A stretch of DNA of 13,135 nucleotides from Bacteroidales bacterium (lineage in GTDB: Bacteria > Bacteroidota > Bacteroidia > Bacteroidales > UBA932), in the NCBI GenBank assembly GCA_020026275.1, contig JAHHQQ010000038.1, positions 1 through 13,135 of the forward strand, given 5' to 3'. The stretch's first letter is position 1. Every line of letters starts with the position of its first letter. Under the pieces are notes generated by a model. The model saw only the letters and a program-made list of their open reading frames with translations. It searched no databases and was not told where the DNA came from. A program made the translations under genes and the position numbers. This document shows, one piece after another, positions 1-7,320 of the stretch.

Positions 1-76
1 TTGTCATGCCGCAAATCCGAATCTTGTCTGCTATGCGCAATGACAAAACCTTGTTGTCATACTGCGAAATCCGAAT
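1..76. repeat. Repeat cluster downstream of pgm (direct and inverted copies of a TTGTCAT-headed unit)
   Basis: Two imperfect direct copies of a unit that starts TTGTCAT and ends AAATCCGAAT lie at 1-22 and 54-76; the second has one extra base in the middle. A third, inverted copy of the unit head lies at 35-46 (GCGCAATGACAA) and pairs with 1-12 at 10 of 12 positions, so 1-46 can fold as a stem-loop. The cluster sits just past the stop codon of the phosphoglucomutase gene and no clearer terminator is visible there. It could be a REP-like dispersed element that also protects or ends the transcript. The left part may continue beyond the window. That the unit recurs elsewhere in the genome is inference. 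Confidence 0.5.
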
Positions 77-94
77 GAAATGTCTTGTCCAGGA

Positions 95-1753
95 CTACTG
101 GACGAATTCTTTGCAAAGAGTTTCAATTTTCTCATCGGCAGCTCTACCGGCAACACCAAAGTAGAATTTGATTTTAGGTTCTGTGCCGGAAGGACGGATG
201 GATACCACGTCTCCTTCTTCGTTGAAGAACTGGAGGACATTGGAAGAAGGAAGACCTGTCTCTTCTGTATTCAAGTAATCTTTCACTTTGACCACCTTGG
301 AACCTGCCATGGTCTGAGGTGGGTTCTGACGGAGATTCTGCATGATCTTGGCGATTTCCTCTGAACCGGTCTTGCCCTTTCTGACAAGGTACTTCATAGC
401 CTCTTTCCTGTAGCCGTATTTCTGATAGATTTCCTGGAGGACATCGTAGAGAGACAGGCCCTTTTCAGCAGCCCAAGCGGCACAGTCAGCCACCATGGAA
501 GCAGATACCTGGGCATCTTTGTCCCTTACAAACTGGCCCACATTGAAACCAAAACTTTCTTCTCCGCCACAGATGAACTCACCGTCCTGCTCATGTTCAC
601 GAACAACGGAAGCGATATATTTGAATCCGGTCAGCACATCATAGCACTTGACGCCGAAGCTCTTGGCAATGGCTGGAAGAAGTTCAGTGGTCACAATAGT
701 CTTGACAATGTATTTGCTTTCATCCAGTTTGCCCAGTTCCTTCCATCTGGTGAGGATGTAATAAGTCAGGATCGAGGCGGTCTGGTTACCGTTGAGGCGG
801 ACCATCTTGCCTTCGTGGTCACGGACTGCAATGCCGATACGGTCTGCATCCGGATCCGTTGCCATGACAATATCCGCACCCACGTCTTCTGCCTTGTCGA
901 GAGCCATTTTCATCGCGGCCGGCTCTTCTGGATTTGGAGATTCCACTGTCGGGAAATTGCCATCACTGATGTCCTGCTCTGGAATATGATAGACATTTTC
1001 AAAGCCAAGACGACGAAGACATTCCGGAACCAGACGCACACCGCATCCATGAAGAGGAGTATAGACAATCTTTATGTCCTTGTGCTTTTCCCTGGCCTCC
1101 GGCGAAAGAACAAGAGAAAGGATATCGCTCACATAGCACTCATCCATTTCTTTGCCCATCATTTCGATGCCGCCACATTCTGTCTCAGACTCGAATTTCA
1201 CTTGGGAAGGAGAAGAAATCCGGTTCACTTCAGCAACGATGGCCGTATCGTGCGGACTGGTCACTTGAGCTCCGTCTGACCAGAACACCTTGTATCCGTT
1301 ATATTCTTTCGGATTATGAGAAGCTGTAATCATGATACCGGCCACAGCCCCAGTCTTGCGGATGGAGTAGCTCAATTCCGGTGTAGGCCGGATGTTGTCA
1401 AACAACATGACATGCAGCCCGTTGGAAGACAATACGTCCGCCGCAATCTTGGCAAAGAGTTTGCTGTTGTTCCGGCTATCGAAAGAGATGCAGACCTTCA
1501 ATCCATCCCCCTTGATATTCTTCAGAATGTAATTGGCAAGCCCCTGAGTGGCCATACCGACAGTATATTTGTTCATTCTGTTAGTACCCACACCCATAAT
1601 ACCACGCAGACCACCGGTTCCAAATTCAAGATTCTTGTAGAAAGCATCCTCGAACGCAACGGGATCAGAGTTTCTCAATTCAATGATTTGACCTTTGGTT
1701 TCAGGATCAAAATCTCCTGCAAGCCATTGTTCGGCAACTTCTCTATAATCCAT
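95..1753 (-). CDS. Phosphoglucomutase/phosphomannomutase (alpha-D-phosphohexomutase family)
   Basis: This cytoplasmic enzyme of 552 residues moves phosphate between C1 and C6 of hexose phosphates (glucose and/or mannose), joining glycolysis to nucleotide-sugar, glycogen and envelope polysaccharide synthesis. All four active-site loops are present: the phosphoserine loop TASHNP at 143-148 (Ser145), the metal loop DPDADR at 300-305, the sugar-binding loop GGEES at 396-400, and the phosphate-binding loop RPSGTEPK at 520-527. The N-terminal FGTGGLRG (44-51) is typical of the larger PGM2-like phospho-sugar mutases. Members I know from Bacteroidota are usually near 580 residues, so this one is slightly short at the C-terminus but complete in its motifs. 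The ATG at 1753 is the natural start; no Shine-Dalgarno is seen. It is transcribed alone, divergently from the methyltransferase gene. Glucose versus mannose preference cannot be read from the sequence. Confidence 0.95.
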   Translation of the reverse strand: MDYREVAEQWLAGDFDPETKGQIIELRNSDPVAFEDAFYKNLEFGTGGLRGIMGVGTNRMNKYTVGMATQGLANYILKNIKGDGLKVCISFDSRNNSKLFAKIAADVLSSNGLHVMLFDNIRPTPELSYSIRKTGAVAGIMITASHNPKEYNGYKVFWSDGAQVTSPHDTAIVAEVNRISSPSQVKFESETECGGIEMMGKEMDECYVSDILSLVLSPEAREKHKDIKIVYTPLHGCGVRLVPECLRRLGFENVYHIPEQDISDGNFPTVESPNPEEPAAMKMALDKAEDVGADIVMATDPDADRIGIAVRDHEGKMVRLNGNQTASILTYYILTRWKELGKLDESKYIVKTIVTTELLPAIAKSFGVKCYDVLTGFKYIASVVREHEQDGEFICGGEESFGFNVGQFVRDKDAQVSASMVADCAAWAAEKGLSLYDVLQEIYQKYGYRKEAMKYLVRKGKTGSEEIAKIMQNLRQNPPQTMAGSKVVKVKDYLNTEETGLPSSNVLQFFNEEGDVVSIRPSGTEPKIKFYFGVAGRAADEKIETLCKEFVQ

Positions 1754-1806
1754 AATTTTCGTAAGTGTAGATTTATTGTTATATAATTTAGGTTACAAAT
1801 TGTTTT

Positions 1807-1838
1807 CAAATATATCATTTTTTCTCAAGAATGGCTAA
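1807..1838 (-). promoter_or_regulatory. Candidate Bacteroidota-type promoter for the phosphohexomutase gene
   Basis: Read on the minus strand there is a perfect TAnnTTTG -7 element (TATATTTG, 1807-1814). TTAG (1835-1838), one mismatch from the TTTG -33 element, lies 20 bp upstream. Transcription would start about 45-50 nt before the ATG at 1753. The weak -33 element lowers confidence. Confidence 0.4.
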
Positions 1839-1843
1839 TTTTG
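1836..1843 (+). promoter_or_regulatory. Candidate -7 element for the methyltransferase-FKBP unit
   Basis: TAATTTTG on the plus strand matches TAnnTTTG exactly and lies about 75 nt before the ATG at 1917. I find no TTTG at the expected 19-21 bp upstream, so this is only half a promoter. It overlaps the -33 position proposed for the divergent phosphohexomutase promoter, so the two could compete for RNA polymerase. Confidence 0.3.
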
Positions 1844-1850
1844 CAAACAG

Positions 1851-1874
1851 GAAATTTGAACTATTCAAAATTTC
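1851..1874. other. AT-rich inverted repeat in the methyltransferase leader
   Basis: The arms GAAATTTGAA (1851-1860) and TTCAAAATTTC (1864-1874) are complementary with one bulged T, around a three-base loop. The repeat begins about where transcription from the -7 element at 1836-1843 would start, so it could be an operator palindrome or a 5'-end hairpin. There is no T-tract after it, so it does not look like a terminator. Function is not known. Confidence 0.4.
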
Positions 1875-1916
1875 TCCCGGCGTTCTGGCAACGCTTCATC
1901 CAAAGAGATACCACAC

Positions 1917-3194
1917 ATGGCAGACACCCTTACAAAAGAAGAAAAATTCATTGAGGAACATCAGAATGATGATCCGGCCAAACTGCTTTTCCAGCGAGAC
2001 AAATGGAAAGATTTGGATATGGAAAAGATGGTCCAAACGATAGAAGGAAGAAAGAAAATCCGGAAGAAACTACCTTCCTGGTATCTGGAACTTGGACTCC
2101 GTTATCCAGATCGGCTCTGTACCGAACAGTGCAGTTCAGAAGCGACCGCCCTGTACAAAGCCACCATTGTGCACAGACTCGGAGCACATCGCATTGCGGA
2201 TCTGACCGGCGGGCTGGGGGCAGATTGCTGGGCTTTCAGTCAAGTGTCTGAAGCGGTTCTTCATAATGAAATGAAACCTTACCTATCCGAGGCGGTCCGT
2301 TCCAATCTCACCCTGCTGGGAGCCACAAACCTCCAATATACCCAGCTCGAAATAGGACCGAACAACATCGGCACTCTATTGACGGAGTTCCAGCCTGACC
2401 TGGTCTTCATGGATCCGGCACGCCGGGATGCGGCCGGAAAGAAAGTCTTCCTGATTGAGGATTGCCAGCCGGACGTATTGACCTTGAAAGGCCTCATTTT
2501 CCAGCAGTGCCGCTTCATTTTCCTGAAACTATCTCCAATGGCAGACATCAGAATGGTCGCAGAACGCCTGGGAAATGTACGGGAGATTCACGTCGTTTCC
2601 GCAGACGGCGAATGCAAAGAGTTGTTAGTTGTGATGGAAAGAACTTGGGACGGTCCCTACACTCTTCACATCAAGGAAGATTGTTCCGGCCATGGGTCAG
2701 GAGCAGAATTTTCCGTTCCGCAGGACCTGGAAAGCAAAGCAGTCCCACGCTTCTTTCCTCACAGGGAAAGCCTCTCCGAAGCTATCGGACAGATTTTTTT
2801 CGAACCAGGGAAAGCCATCACCAAGGCAGGTCTGTTCAATACCATAGGAGAAATGTTCCATCTGACCAAACTGGGAAAATCCTCTCACCTCTACCTTACT
2901 CAACAGGAAGGAACGAACGAGAACAGCATTGATTCGGAAGCACAAAAAGAACTGGCAGCCTTCGGCAAATGCTTTCGTGTTCTGGAAGTGTTGGAATCCG
3001 GCAACAAGAATTTGAAATACCTGTCCAAGACCTATCCGCAGGCAGAAGTGACCGCCAAGAATCTGCCCATCAGTTCCGATGCCCTCCGCAAGAAGCTGCG
3101 CTGCACTTCCGGCGGAAGTATCCACCTCTTCGCCTCCAAAGTGGACACCCTGGAAGGGAGCGGCAACTACATTTTCGTGACCAAAAGAATCTGA
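1917..3194 (+). CDS. Class I SAM-dependent methyltransferase with PG_1098-type ferredoxin-like and THUMP-like domains
   Basis: The 425-residue cytoplasmic protein has a short helical N-terminus, then a Rossmann-type methyltransferase core with the SAM loop IADLTGGLGAD (93-103) and DPARRD (166-171) at the position of catalytic motif IV, followed by LKLSPMAD (203-210). The C-terminal part (roughly 280-330 and 340-425) matches what I know of the PG_1098 ferredoxin-like and THUMP-like domains found in Bacteroidota proteins. THUMP domains bind RNA, so an RNA nucleotide, in tRNA or rRNA, is the likely substrate; the modified position is unknown to me. The ATG at 1917 is the first start after an in-frame stop at 1857; no Shine-Dalgarno is visible. 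The FKBP gene follows 23 bp later in the same direction, so the two are probably co-transcribed. Confidence 0.85.
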   Translation: MADTLTKEEKFIEEHQNDDPAKLLFQRDKWKDLDMEKMVQTIEGRKKIRKKLPSWYLELGLRYPDRLCTEQCSSEATALYKATIVHRLGAHRIADLTGGLGADCWAFSQVSEAVLHNEMKPYLSEAVRSNLTLLGATNLQYTQLEIGPNNIGTLLTEFQPDLVFMDPARRDAAGKKVFLIEDCQPDVLTLKGLIFQQCRFIFLKLSPMADIRMVAERLGNVREIHVVSADGECKELLVVMERTWDGPYTLHIKEDCSGHGSGAEFSVPQDLESKAVPRFFPHRESLSEAIGQIFFEPGKAITKAGLFNTIGEMFHLTKLGKSSHLYLTQQEGTNENSIDSEAQKELAAFGKCFRVLEVLESGNKNLKYLSKTYPQAEVTAKNLPISSDALRKKLRCTSGGSIHLFASKVDTLEGSGNYIFVTKRI

Positions 3195-3217
3195 CAATCA
3201 ACTAACTGAGACATATC

Positions 3218-3616
3218 ATGAACAAGAAAGAATACGCCAGAGCCAACAAAGAATGGCTGGCCGACAAAGCCAAAGAAGAGGAAGTGCATTTCCTCGAAAA
3301 GGGCATCTACTACAAAGTCCTGCAGTCCGGTGACGGCAAAGGCAAGCAGCCGACCGAGAAAGATGTCGTCATCGCCCACTACACCGGCTGGACCATCGAC
3401 GGGAAAGAATTTGACAGCAGCCGTGACGGTGCACCCCTCGCCTGCCGCCTGCGAGACCTCATCCAGGGCTGGATTGTCGCCATGTGCAGAATGCAGGTCG
3501 GAGACTGTTGGGAAGTGTATATCCCTGCTGAAATGGGCTATGGCAACTATTCACAGCCAGGCATTCCGGGAGGCTCGACTCTGATCTTCCAGATCGAACT
3601 CCTCGGTGTGCAATAG
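3218..3616 (+). CDS. FKBP-type peptidyl-prolyl cis-trans isomerase (cytoplasmic)
   Basis: A single-domain FKBP of 132 residues that catalyses cis-trans isomerisation of Xaa-Pro bonds and may act as a folding helper. The FKBP fold fills residues 28-132. Visible pocket residues include Tyr55 (HYTGW), Phe65-Asp66 (EFDSS), the LIQGW segment with Trp85, IPAEMGYG (102-109) and IPGGSTLIFQIELL at the end. The first 27 residues are charged and probably helical, and there is no signal peptide or lipobox, unlike the exported FKBPs that are common in this phylum. It is the second gene of a two-gene unit behind the methyltransferase and is followed by a strong terminator. Confidence 0.93.
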   Translation: MNKKEYARANKEWLADKAKEEEVHFLEKGIYYKVLQSGDGKGKQPTEKDVVIAHYTGWTIDGKEFDSSRDGAPLACRLRDLIQGWIVAMCRMQVGDCWEVYIPAEMGYGNYSQPGIPGGSTLIFQIELLGVQ

Positions 3617-3664
3617 AGATATCCTTCCTGTTTTTTTAACGGGTGTGTCTGGCAAGCTATAAAG

Positions 3665-3692
3665 AAGGCCTGGAGCAATCGCTCCAGGCCTT
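3665..3692. terminator. Strong, probably bidirectional intrinsic terminator
   Basis: A perfect 12-bp stem, AAGGCCTGGAGC (3665-3676) with GCTCCAGGCCTT (3681-3692), encloses a four-base AATC loop and is followed on the plus strand by TTTCTCATTT. It lies between the convergent ends of the FKBP gene (stop at 3616) and the dipeptidyl peptidase gene (stop at 3717). The minus-strand side (TTCTTTATAG) is also T-rich, so it probably serves both directions. Confidence 0.85.
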
Positions 3693-3716
3693 TCTCATTT
3701 CCCGAAAGGGGGAATC

Positions 3717-5801
3717 TTATTTTTCCAGCAGATATTTCAGCCAAAACTCTTTGTTGTCCGAATCGAAATGGGTCCCTTGGTAGCCATGGTAGCCGTGCAT
3801 GCCGTCCGGATAAATCATGAACTCGAACTTCGCACCGTATTTCTGGAGCTCGTCAATCAGCTGGAGCGTGTTCTGGAAATGCACGTTGTCATCGCCGGTA
3901 CCGTGGGTGATCTTCAGCATGACCGGTTCGACTTTCTCCATCTTGTCAAACAGTTCCTGGGCAGATTTGCAGTCGTTCATGCTCTCGTAGGAGGTGGCAT
4001 ATTTGACCGGATAGTTCTTGGCGCTGTTGATGGCACGGGTCTTGGCATATCCTTCCGGATTGTTCTGTGGGCTGTCCATGAAGCGCTCGGTGTAATGCGT
4101 GTCGTAGAGGGCCCAGTCGTAAACGCCACCACCGGCGATGCCGTAATGGTATTTGTCTGGATGGTTCATGAGCAGCAGTGCGGTCATGGTGCCTCCGAAG
4201 GAGAAGCCCTCCACGCCGATCTTGTCGTCCTTCACGTAAGGGAGAGACTGGAGATAGTCTGCCCATTCCACGAAATCCTCAATTTCCACGACGTCCAGCT
4301 GGCGGTAGATGCAATCCATACCTTCACGGCCGTTGTGACCGGCGGCACGGCAGTCGGCAGTCACCTGGATGATGCCTACGGAAGACCACCACTGGTTGCA
4401 GGAATTCGGATAATAGTATCGGTCGTTCACTCTCGGAATGTCCGGACCGCCGTAGATGTCCACATGGACCGGATATTGCTTGGACGGATCGAAATCTTTC
4501 GGATAGACGATATTTCCTTCGAGCACCAGGCCGTCCTTGGTCGTGATCTGGATCGGCTGCGGATGGACGTACAGGTCGTCCTTGTATTCCGGACCTCTTG
4601 CATCGGCCACTTTGTAGGCTTTCTTGCGTGGATTGACATTCATGAGCCAGATCTGAGGAGGAGTGGTGTAGTTGGACAGCTGGGCGACAAAGCTTTTCCC
4701 GTCTGGAGAGAAACGGACTCCGGACACATGGCAGGCAGGATCGGTCAAAGCGGTGATCTTGCCCTTGCGGTCCACCTTGTACAAGGCCTGACGAGTACGG
4801 GAATCCCTTTCTGCGGTGTAGTAGATGTCCCCTTTCTTCTCGTCCACCCGGAGAATGTCCACTCTCCAGTTCGGGCCGTCGGTCAATCTGCGGAACTCCT
4901 TGCCGTCATAGGAAAGGTAGTAGATCTGGGACCAGCCGGTCTCGAAGCTGCGCGCCATGTAGAGGCCCTTCTCACCGAAGACCATACCTTCAATCCAGTC
5001 GAGCCAGGTCTTGTAGGTCTCGTGGTAGATGTGCTTCTTGGAACCGTCCTCCACGGACACGGCATAGAGGTCCAGGGTATTCTGCACCCGTGGCTCCCGG
5101 CTGATGAAAAATTCCTTGCTGTCTGCGCCCCAGAATGGAGTGCCGAAATACTGGTCTTCCTTCGGGTCGAAGTCCGCCCAGGTAATCTTGCCGGTAGCGA
5201 CCTCTGCAATGCCGATCCGCACCTCCGGATTCGGTTCGCCGCATTTCGGGTAACGGGTGTTCCTCAAGAATCCGTCCTGTCCTTTGGCAGAATAGATCGG
5301 GAACATCGGCACGTTGGTATTGTCAAAACGGTAGAAACCGAGTTTCTTGGAATCTGGAGACCACCAGAAAGCGCGGTAACGGGAAGGTCTGCCGAAGATT
5401 TCCTCGTAATAGACCCAGGAAGCGTAACCGTTGAGTATCAGGTCGGTACCATCAGTGGTCAGCTGGGTTTCCTTGCCATCGGCAATGTTCACCACGAACA
5501 AGTTGTTGTCACGGGTGAAGGCCAGCATGGTGGAATCTGGAGAATAGGTCAGATTCACTGCCCCTTCCGGACGAATCGGGAAAGAAGCGTATTTTTCAGG
5601 AGCCTGTTTGAGGCTCTTGTCAAATTTGCGATAAGGACGGATGGCAAAATCCTTCTCCCCGGTATAAGTCCCATCATAGCTGAAGGCGACTTCCCGGTCA
5701 TTGAGCCATTTCCAGGATACCGGAATCGGATTGAACACCTGAGCGGCGGCTCCGATCCCAAATGAAACGGCCATTACCAGTACGGATAGTAACTTCTTCA
5801 T
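3717..5801 (-). CDS. Periplasmic dipeptidyl peptidase IV-type serine peptidase (family S9)
   Basis: This 694-residue exported protease is expected to release dipeptides, often Xaa-Pro, from peptide N-termini. A Sec signal peptide covers residues 1-20 (MKKLLSV..., cleavage near AAAQ). A beta-propeller (about 25-400) carries the double-glutamate motif in WVYYEEIFGR (Glu133-Glu134), which in DPP IV anchors the substrate amino terminus, and WWSPD (146-150). The alpha/beta-hydrolase domain (about 415-694) has YGGP (450-453), the nucleophile elbow GFSFGG (Ser534), the acid in HGTGDDNVHF (Asp637/Asp638) and the histidine in MHGY (His669). The Asp of the DW(V)YEEE motif usual in DPP IV is Ser here and the first Glu is Tyr, while the pair that matters is kept. 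The gene follows the helicase stop by 27 bp and has no clear promoter of its own. Exact cleavage preference is inferred. Confidence 0.92.
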   Translation of the reverse strand: MKKLLSVLVMAVSFGIGAAAQVFNPIPVSWKWLNDREVAFSYDGTYTGEKDFAIRPYRKFDKSLKQAPEKYASFPIRPEGAVNLTYSPDSTMLAFTRDNNLFVVNIADGKETQLTTDGTDLILNGYASWVYYEEIFGRPSRYRAFWWSPDSKKLGFYRFDNTNVPMFPIYSAKGQDGFLRNTRYPKCGEPNPEVRIGIAEVATGKITWADFDPKEDQYFGTPFWGADSKEFFISREPRVQNTLDLYAVSVEDGSKKHIYHETYKTWLDWIEGMVFGEKGLYMARSFETGWSQIYYLSYDGKEFRRLTDGPNWRVDILRVDEKKGDIYYTAERDSRTRQALYKVDRKGKITALTDPACHVSGVRFSPDGKSFVAQLSNYTTPPQIWLMNVNPRKKAYKVADARGPEYKDDLYVHPQPIQITTKDGLVLEGNIVYPKDFDPSKQYPVHVDIYGGPDIPRVNDRYYYPNSCNQWWSSVGIIQVTADCRAAGHNGREGMDCIYRQLDVVEIEDFVEWADYLQSLPYVKDDKIGVEGFSFGGTMTALLLMNHPDKYHYGIAGGGVYDWALYDTHYTERFMDSPQNNPEGYAKTRAINSAKNYPVKYATSYESMNDCKSAQELFDKMEKVEPVMLKITHGTGDDNVHFQNTLQLIDELQKYGAKFEFMIYPDGMHGYHGYQGTHFDSDNKEFWLKYLLEK

Positions 5802-5828
5802 AATTATCGTATTTTAAATGTTTCCTAA

Positions 5829-7262
5829 TTATCTGAACATGTCGTCGTTGAAATTGACCAGATACACTTTCTCCACGCCACGGGTCACCGCTGTGTAGAG
5901 CCATTTGAGGTCGTCCAGGGTGACTTCCTCCTGCCACAGCGCATTGTCAATGAACACACAGGACCATTGTCCGCCCTGGCTCTTGTGACAAGTGATGGCA
6001 TTGGCATATTTGAGCTGGAGCGCATTGTAGAACGGATCCTCCCTCACGGCCTCGTAGCGTTTCTTCTTGCTGGTGATATGGGCATAATCCGCATTCACCC
6101 CCTGATAGAGAAGGTTCTGCTGCTCGTAGGTCAGCGAAGGGCTTTCCGACTCCAAAGTGTCCAGACAGACCTTCGCATCGATCTCCAGATCGTCGTAGTC
6201 AGGGAAAGACAAGGTGGCATCGGCGAAATGCAGGCCGTACCTTTCCGTGAAATGATGGATCTTGACCAGCTTGGCCATATCACCGTTGGCAATGTAGTCC
6301 ATCTCCTTGACGTCTTCCAGGAACTGGTAGCAGTTCTTCACAACCATGAGCTTGTCTCCCCTCACCAGTTTTTCCTCGCGGTACTGGACCATCGCCCGGA
6401 TGCCGGCATTGTACTTGTTCGCCCGTTTGTTGGAGCGGCACAAGACCACGGTCTCGTCTTCGCCGTATCGGCCGCAGGCATCTGAAAGAGCCTCAATCAG
6501 TTCTCCACCACCGATGCGTTCAATGTCATCGAAGCCTTCCACATCCAGCTGGAGGTCACTGCGTTCCATTCCATAGAAATCATCCTGCGCAATGATCTGC
6601 CGAAGGCAAGTCGCATTCTTCAGAATACCGGACTCCTTCTTCTGGCGCACCACGTCCGTCAAGGTCGCATACCGGACGCCTCCGGCAAATGACATATATT
6701 CCTTGGACAAAGCAGGACTGCAGTCCAGACCGACCGGCGGCAGCTGCGCCCCGTCTCCAATGAGAATCAGCTTGCATTCTGTTCCGTTCCGCACAAACCG
6801 GATAAGGTCTTCCAGCAGATTGCCTGTCCCGAATTGCGCCGTACTGCTTCCGGAAGCATCAATTCCGATCAAGGACACCTCGTCCACGATGAACAGAGAA
6901 TATTTATCCTTGCTCGGTCCCAGATTGAAGAGGCCGAAACCTTCTTCATTGACCGATTTCTGGCGATAGATGTATTTATGGATGGTATAGGCCGGAGCGT
7001 GTGCATAGAGGGACAGCGTCTTGGCAGATCTTCCCGTCGGAGCGAGCAGGACGGTCGGCACCTCAAATTCCTTCAGGGCCTCCACGACAGCCGCCACTGC
7101 AGTCGTCTTGCCAGTACCCGCATAGCCATTGACTACCAGGATATCTCCCTCATCGTCCGACACGAAGGCGGCGATGTCCTTCAGCAATGAATTCTGGCCA
7201 GGTGTCGGTTCATACCCAAGATGTGCAATAAAATGATCATATAAGAAATCTACTCTTCCCAT
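5829..7262 (-). CDS. RecD/Dda-like superfamily 1 DNA helicase
   Basis: A cytoplasmic ATP-dependent helicase of 477 residues when started at the ATG at 7262. Motifs are in the SF1 order: Walker A GYAGTGKTT (46-54), motif Ia LLAPTGRSAKT, Walker B/DEAD-like VDEVS (126-130), motif III GDGAQLPPVG (169-178), motif V ITCHKSQGGQW (about 423-433) and motif VI YTAVTRG (456-462). The C-terminal half fits the UvrD_C_2 type. It probably acts in DNA repair or fork processing, but no RecB or RecC partner is near. A longer frame starts with TTG at 7277. I prefer the ATG because GAGGAG lies 5-6 bp before it, an unusually good Shine-Dalgarno for this phylum, and because that TTG lies inside or just before the ribosome-binding region. 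The dipeptidyl peptidase gene follows after 27 bp. Confidence 0.9.
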   Translation of the reverse strand: MGRVDFLYDHFIAHLGYEPTPGQNSLLKDIAAFVSDDEGDILVVNGYAGTGKTTAVAAVVEALKEFEVPTVLLAPTGRSAKTLSLYAHAPAYTIHKYIYRQKSVNEEGFGLFNLGPSKDKYSLFIVDEVSLIGIDASGSSTAQFGTGNLLEDLIRFVRNGTECKLILIGDGAQLPPVGLDCSPALSKEYMSFAGGVRYATLTDVVRQKKESGILKNATCLRQIIAQDDFYGMERSDLQLDVEGFDDIERIGGGELIEALSDACGRYGEDETVVLCRSNKRANKYNAGIRAMVQYREEKLVRGDKLMVVKNCYQFLEDVKEMDYIANGDMAKLVKIHHFTERYGLHFADATLSFPDYDDLEIDAKVCLDTLESESPSLTYEQQNLLYQGVNADYAHITSKKKRYEAVREDPFYNALQLKYANAITCHKSQGGQWSCVFIDNALWQEEVTLDDLKWLYTAVTRGVEKVYLVNFNDDMFR

Positions 7263-7263
7263 C

Positions 7264-7274
7264 TCTGCTCCTCT
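7264..7274 (-). promoter_or_regulatory. Strong Shine-Dalgarno that fixes the helicase start
   Basis: The minus strand reads AGAGGAGCAGAG immediately before the ATG at 7262, giving GGAG with a spacer of five bases. Most other genes in the window have no such sequence, as is usual for Bacteroidota, so this site decides between the TTG at 7277 and the ATG at 7262. Confidence 0.6.
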
Positions 7275-7285
7275 CAAAAATCGTC

Positions 7286-7317
7286 TAAAGATACATAAAC
7301 TCCCACTACATCACAAA
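7286..7317 (-). promoter_or_regulatory. Candidate promoter for the helicase-peptidase unit
   Basis: On the minus strand a TTTG -33 element (7314-7317) is separated by 20 bp from TATCTTTA (7286-7293), which matches TAnnTTTG except for its last base. It sits in the 58-bp gap after the trkH stop and predicts a leader of about 15-20 nt carrying the Shine-Dalgarno. This is the best-spaced promoter match in the window. Confidence 0.5.
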
Positions 7318-7320
7318 AAA

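Noticed and set aside
593..1279. A 228-residue plus-strand frame opposite the phosphohexomutase gene
   Set aside because: Antisense shadow; the minus-strand frame carries all family motifs.
1831..2043. A 70-residue plus-strand frame that overlaps the start of the methyltransferase gene
   Set aside because: It runs out of frame into the methyltransferase and has a low-complexity Lys/Arg-rich translation; a leader peptide cannot be excluded but nothing supports it.
3768..5765. A 665-residue open frame on the plus strand opposite the dipeptidyl peptidase gene
   Set aside because: It is exactly antisense to a gene with an intact signal peptide and catalytic triad, and its translation shows no domain or motif. 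Codon bias of the real gene explains the missing stops.
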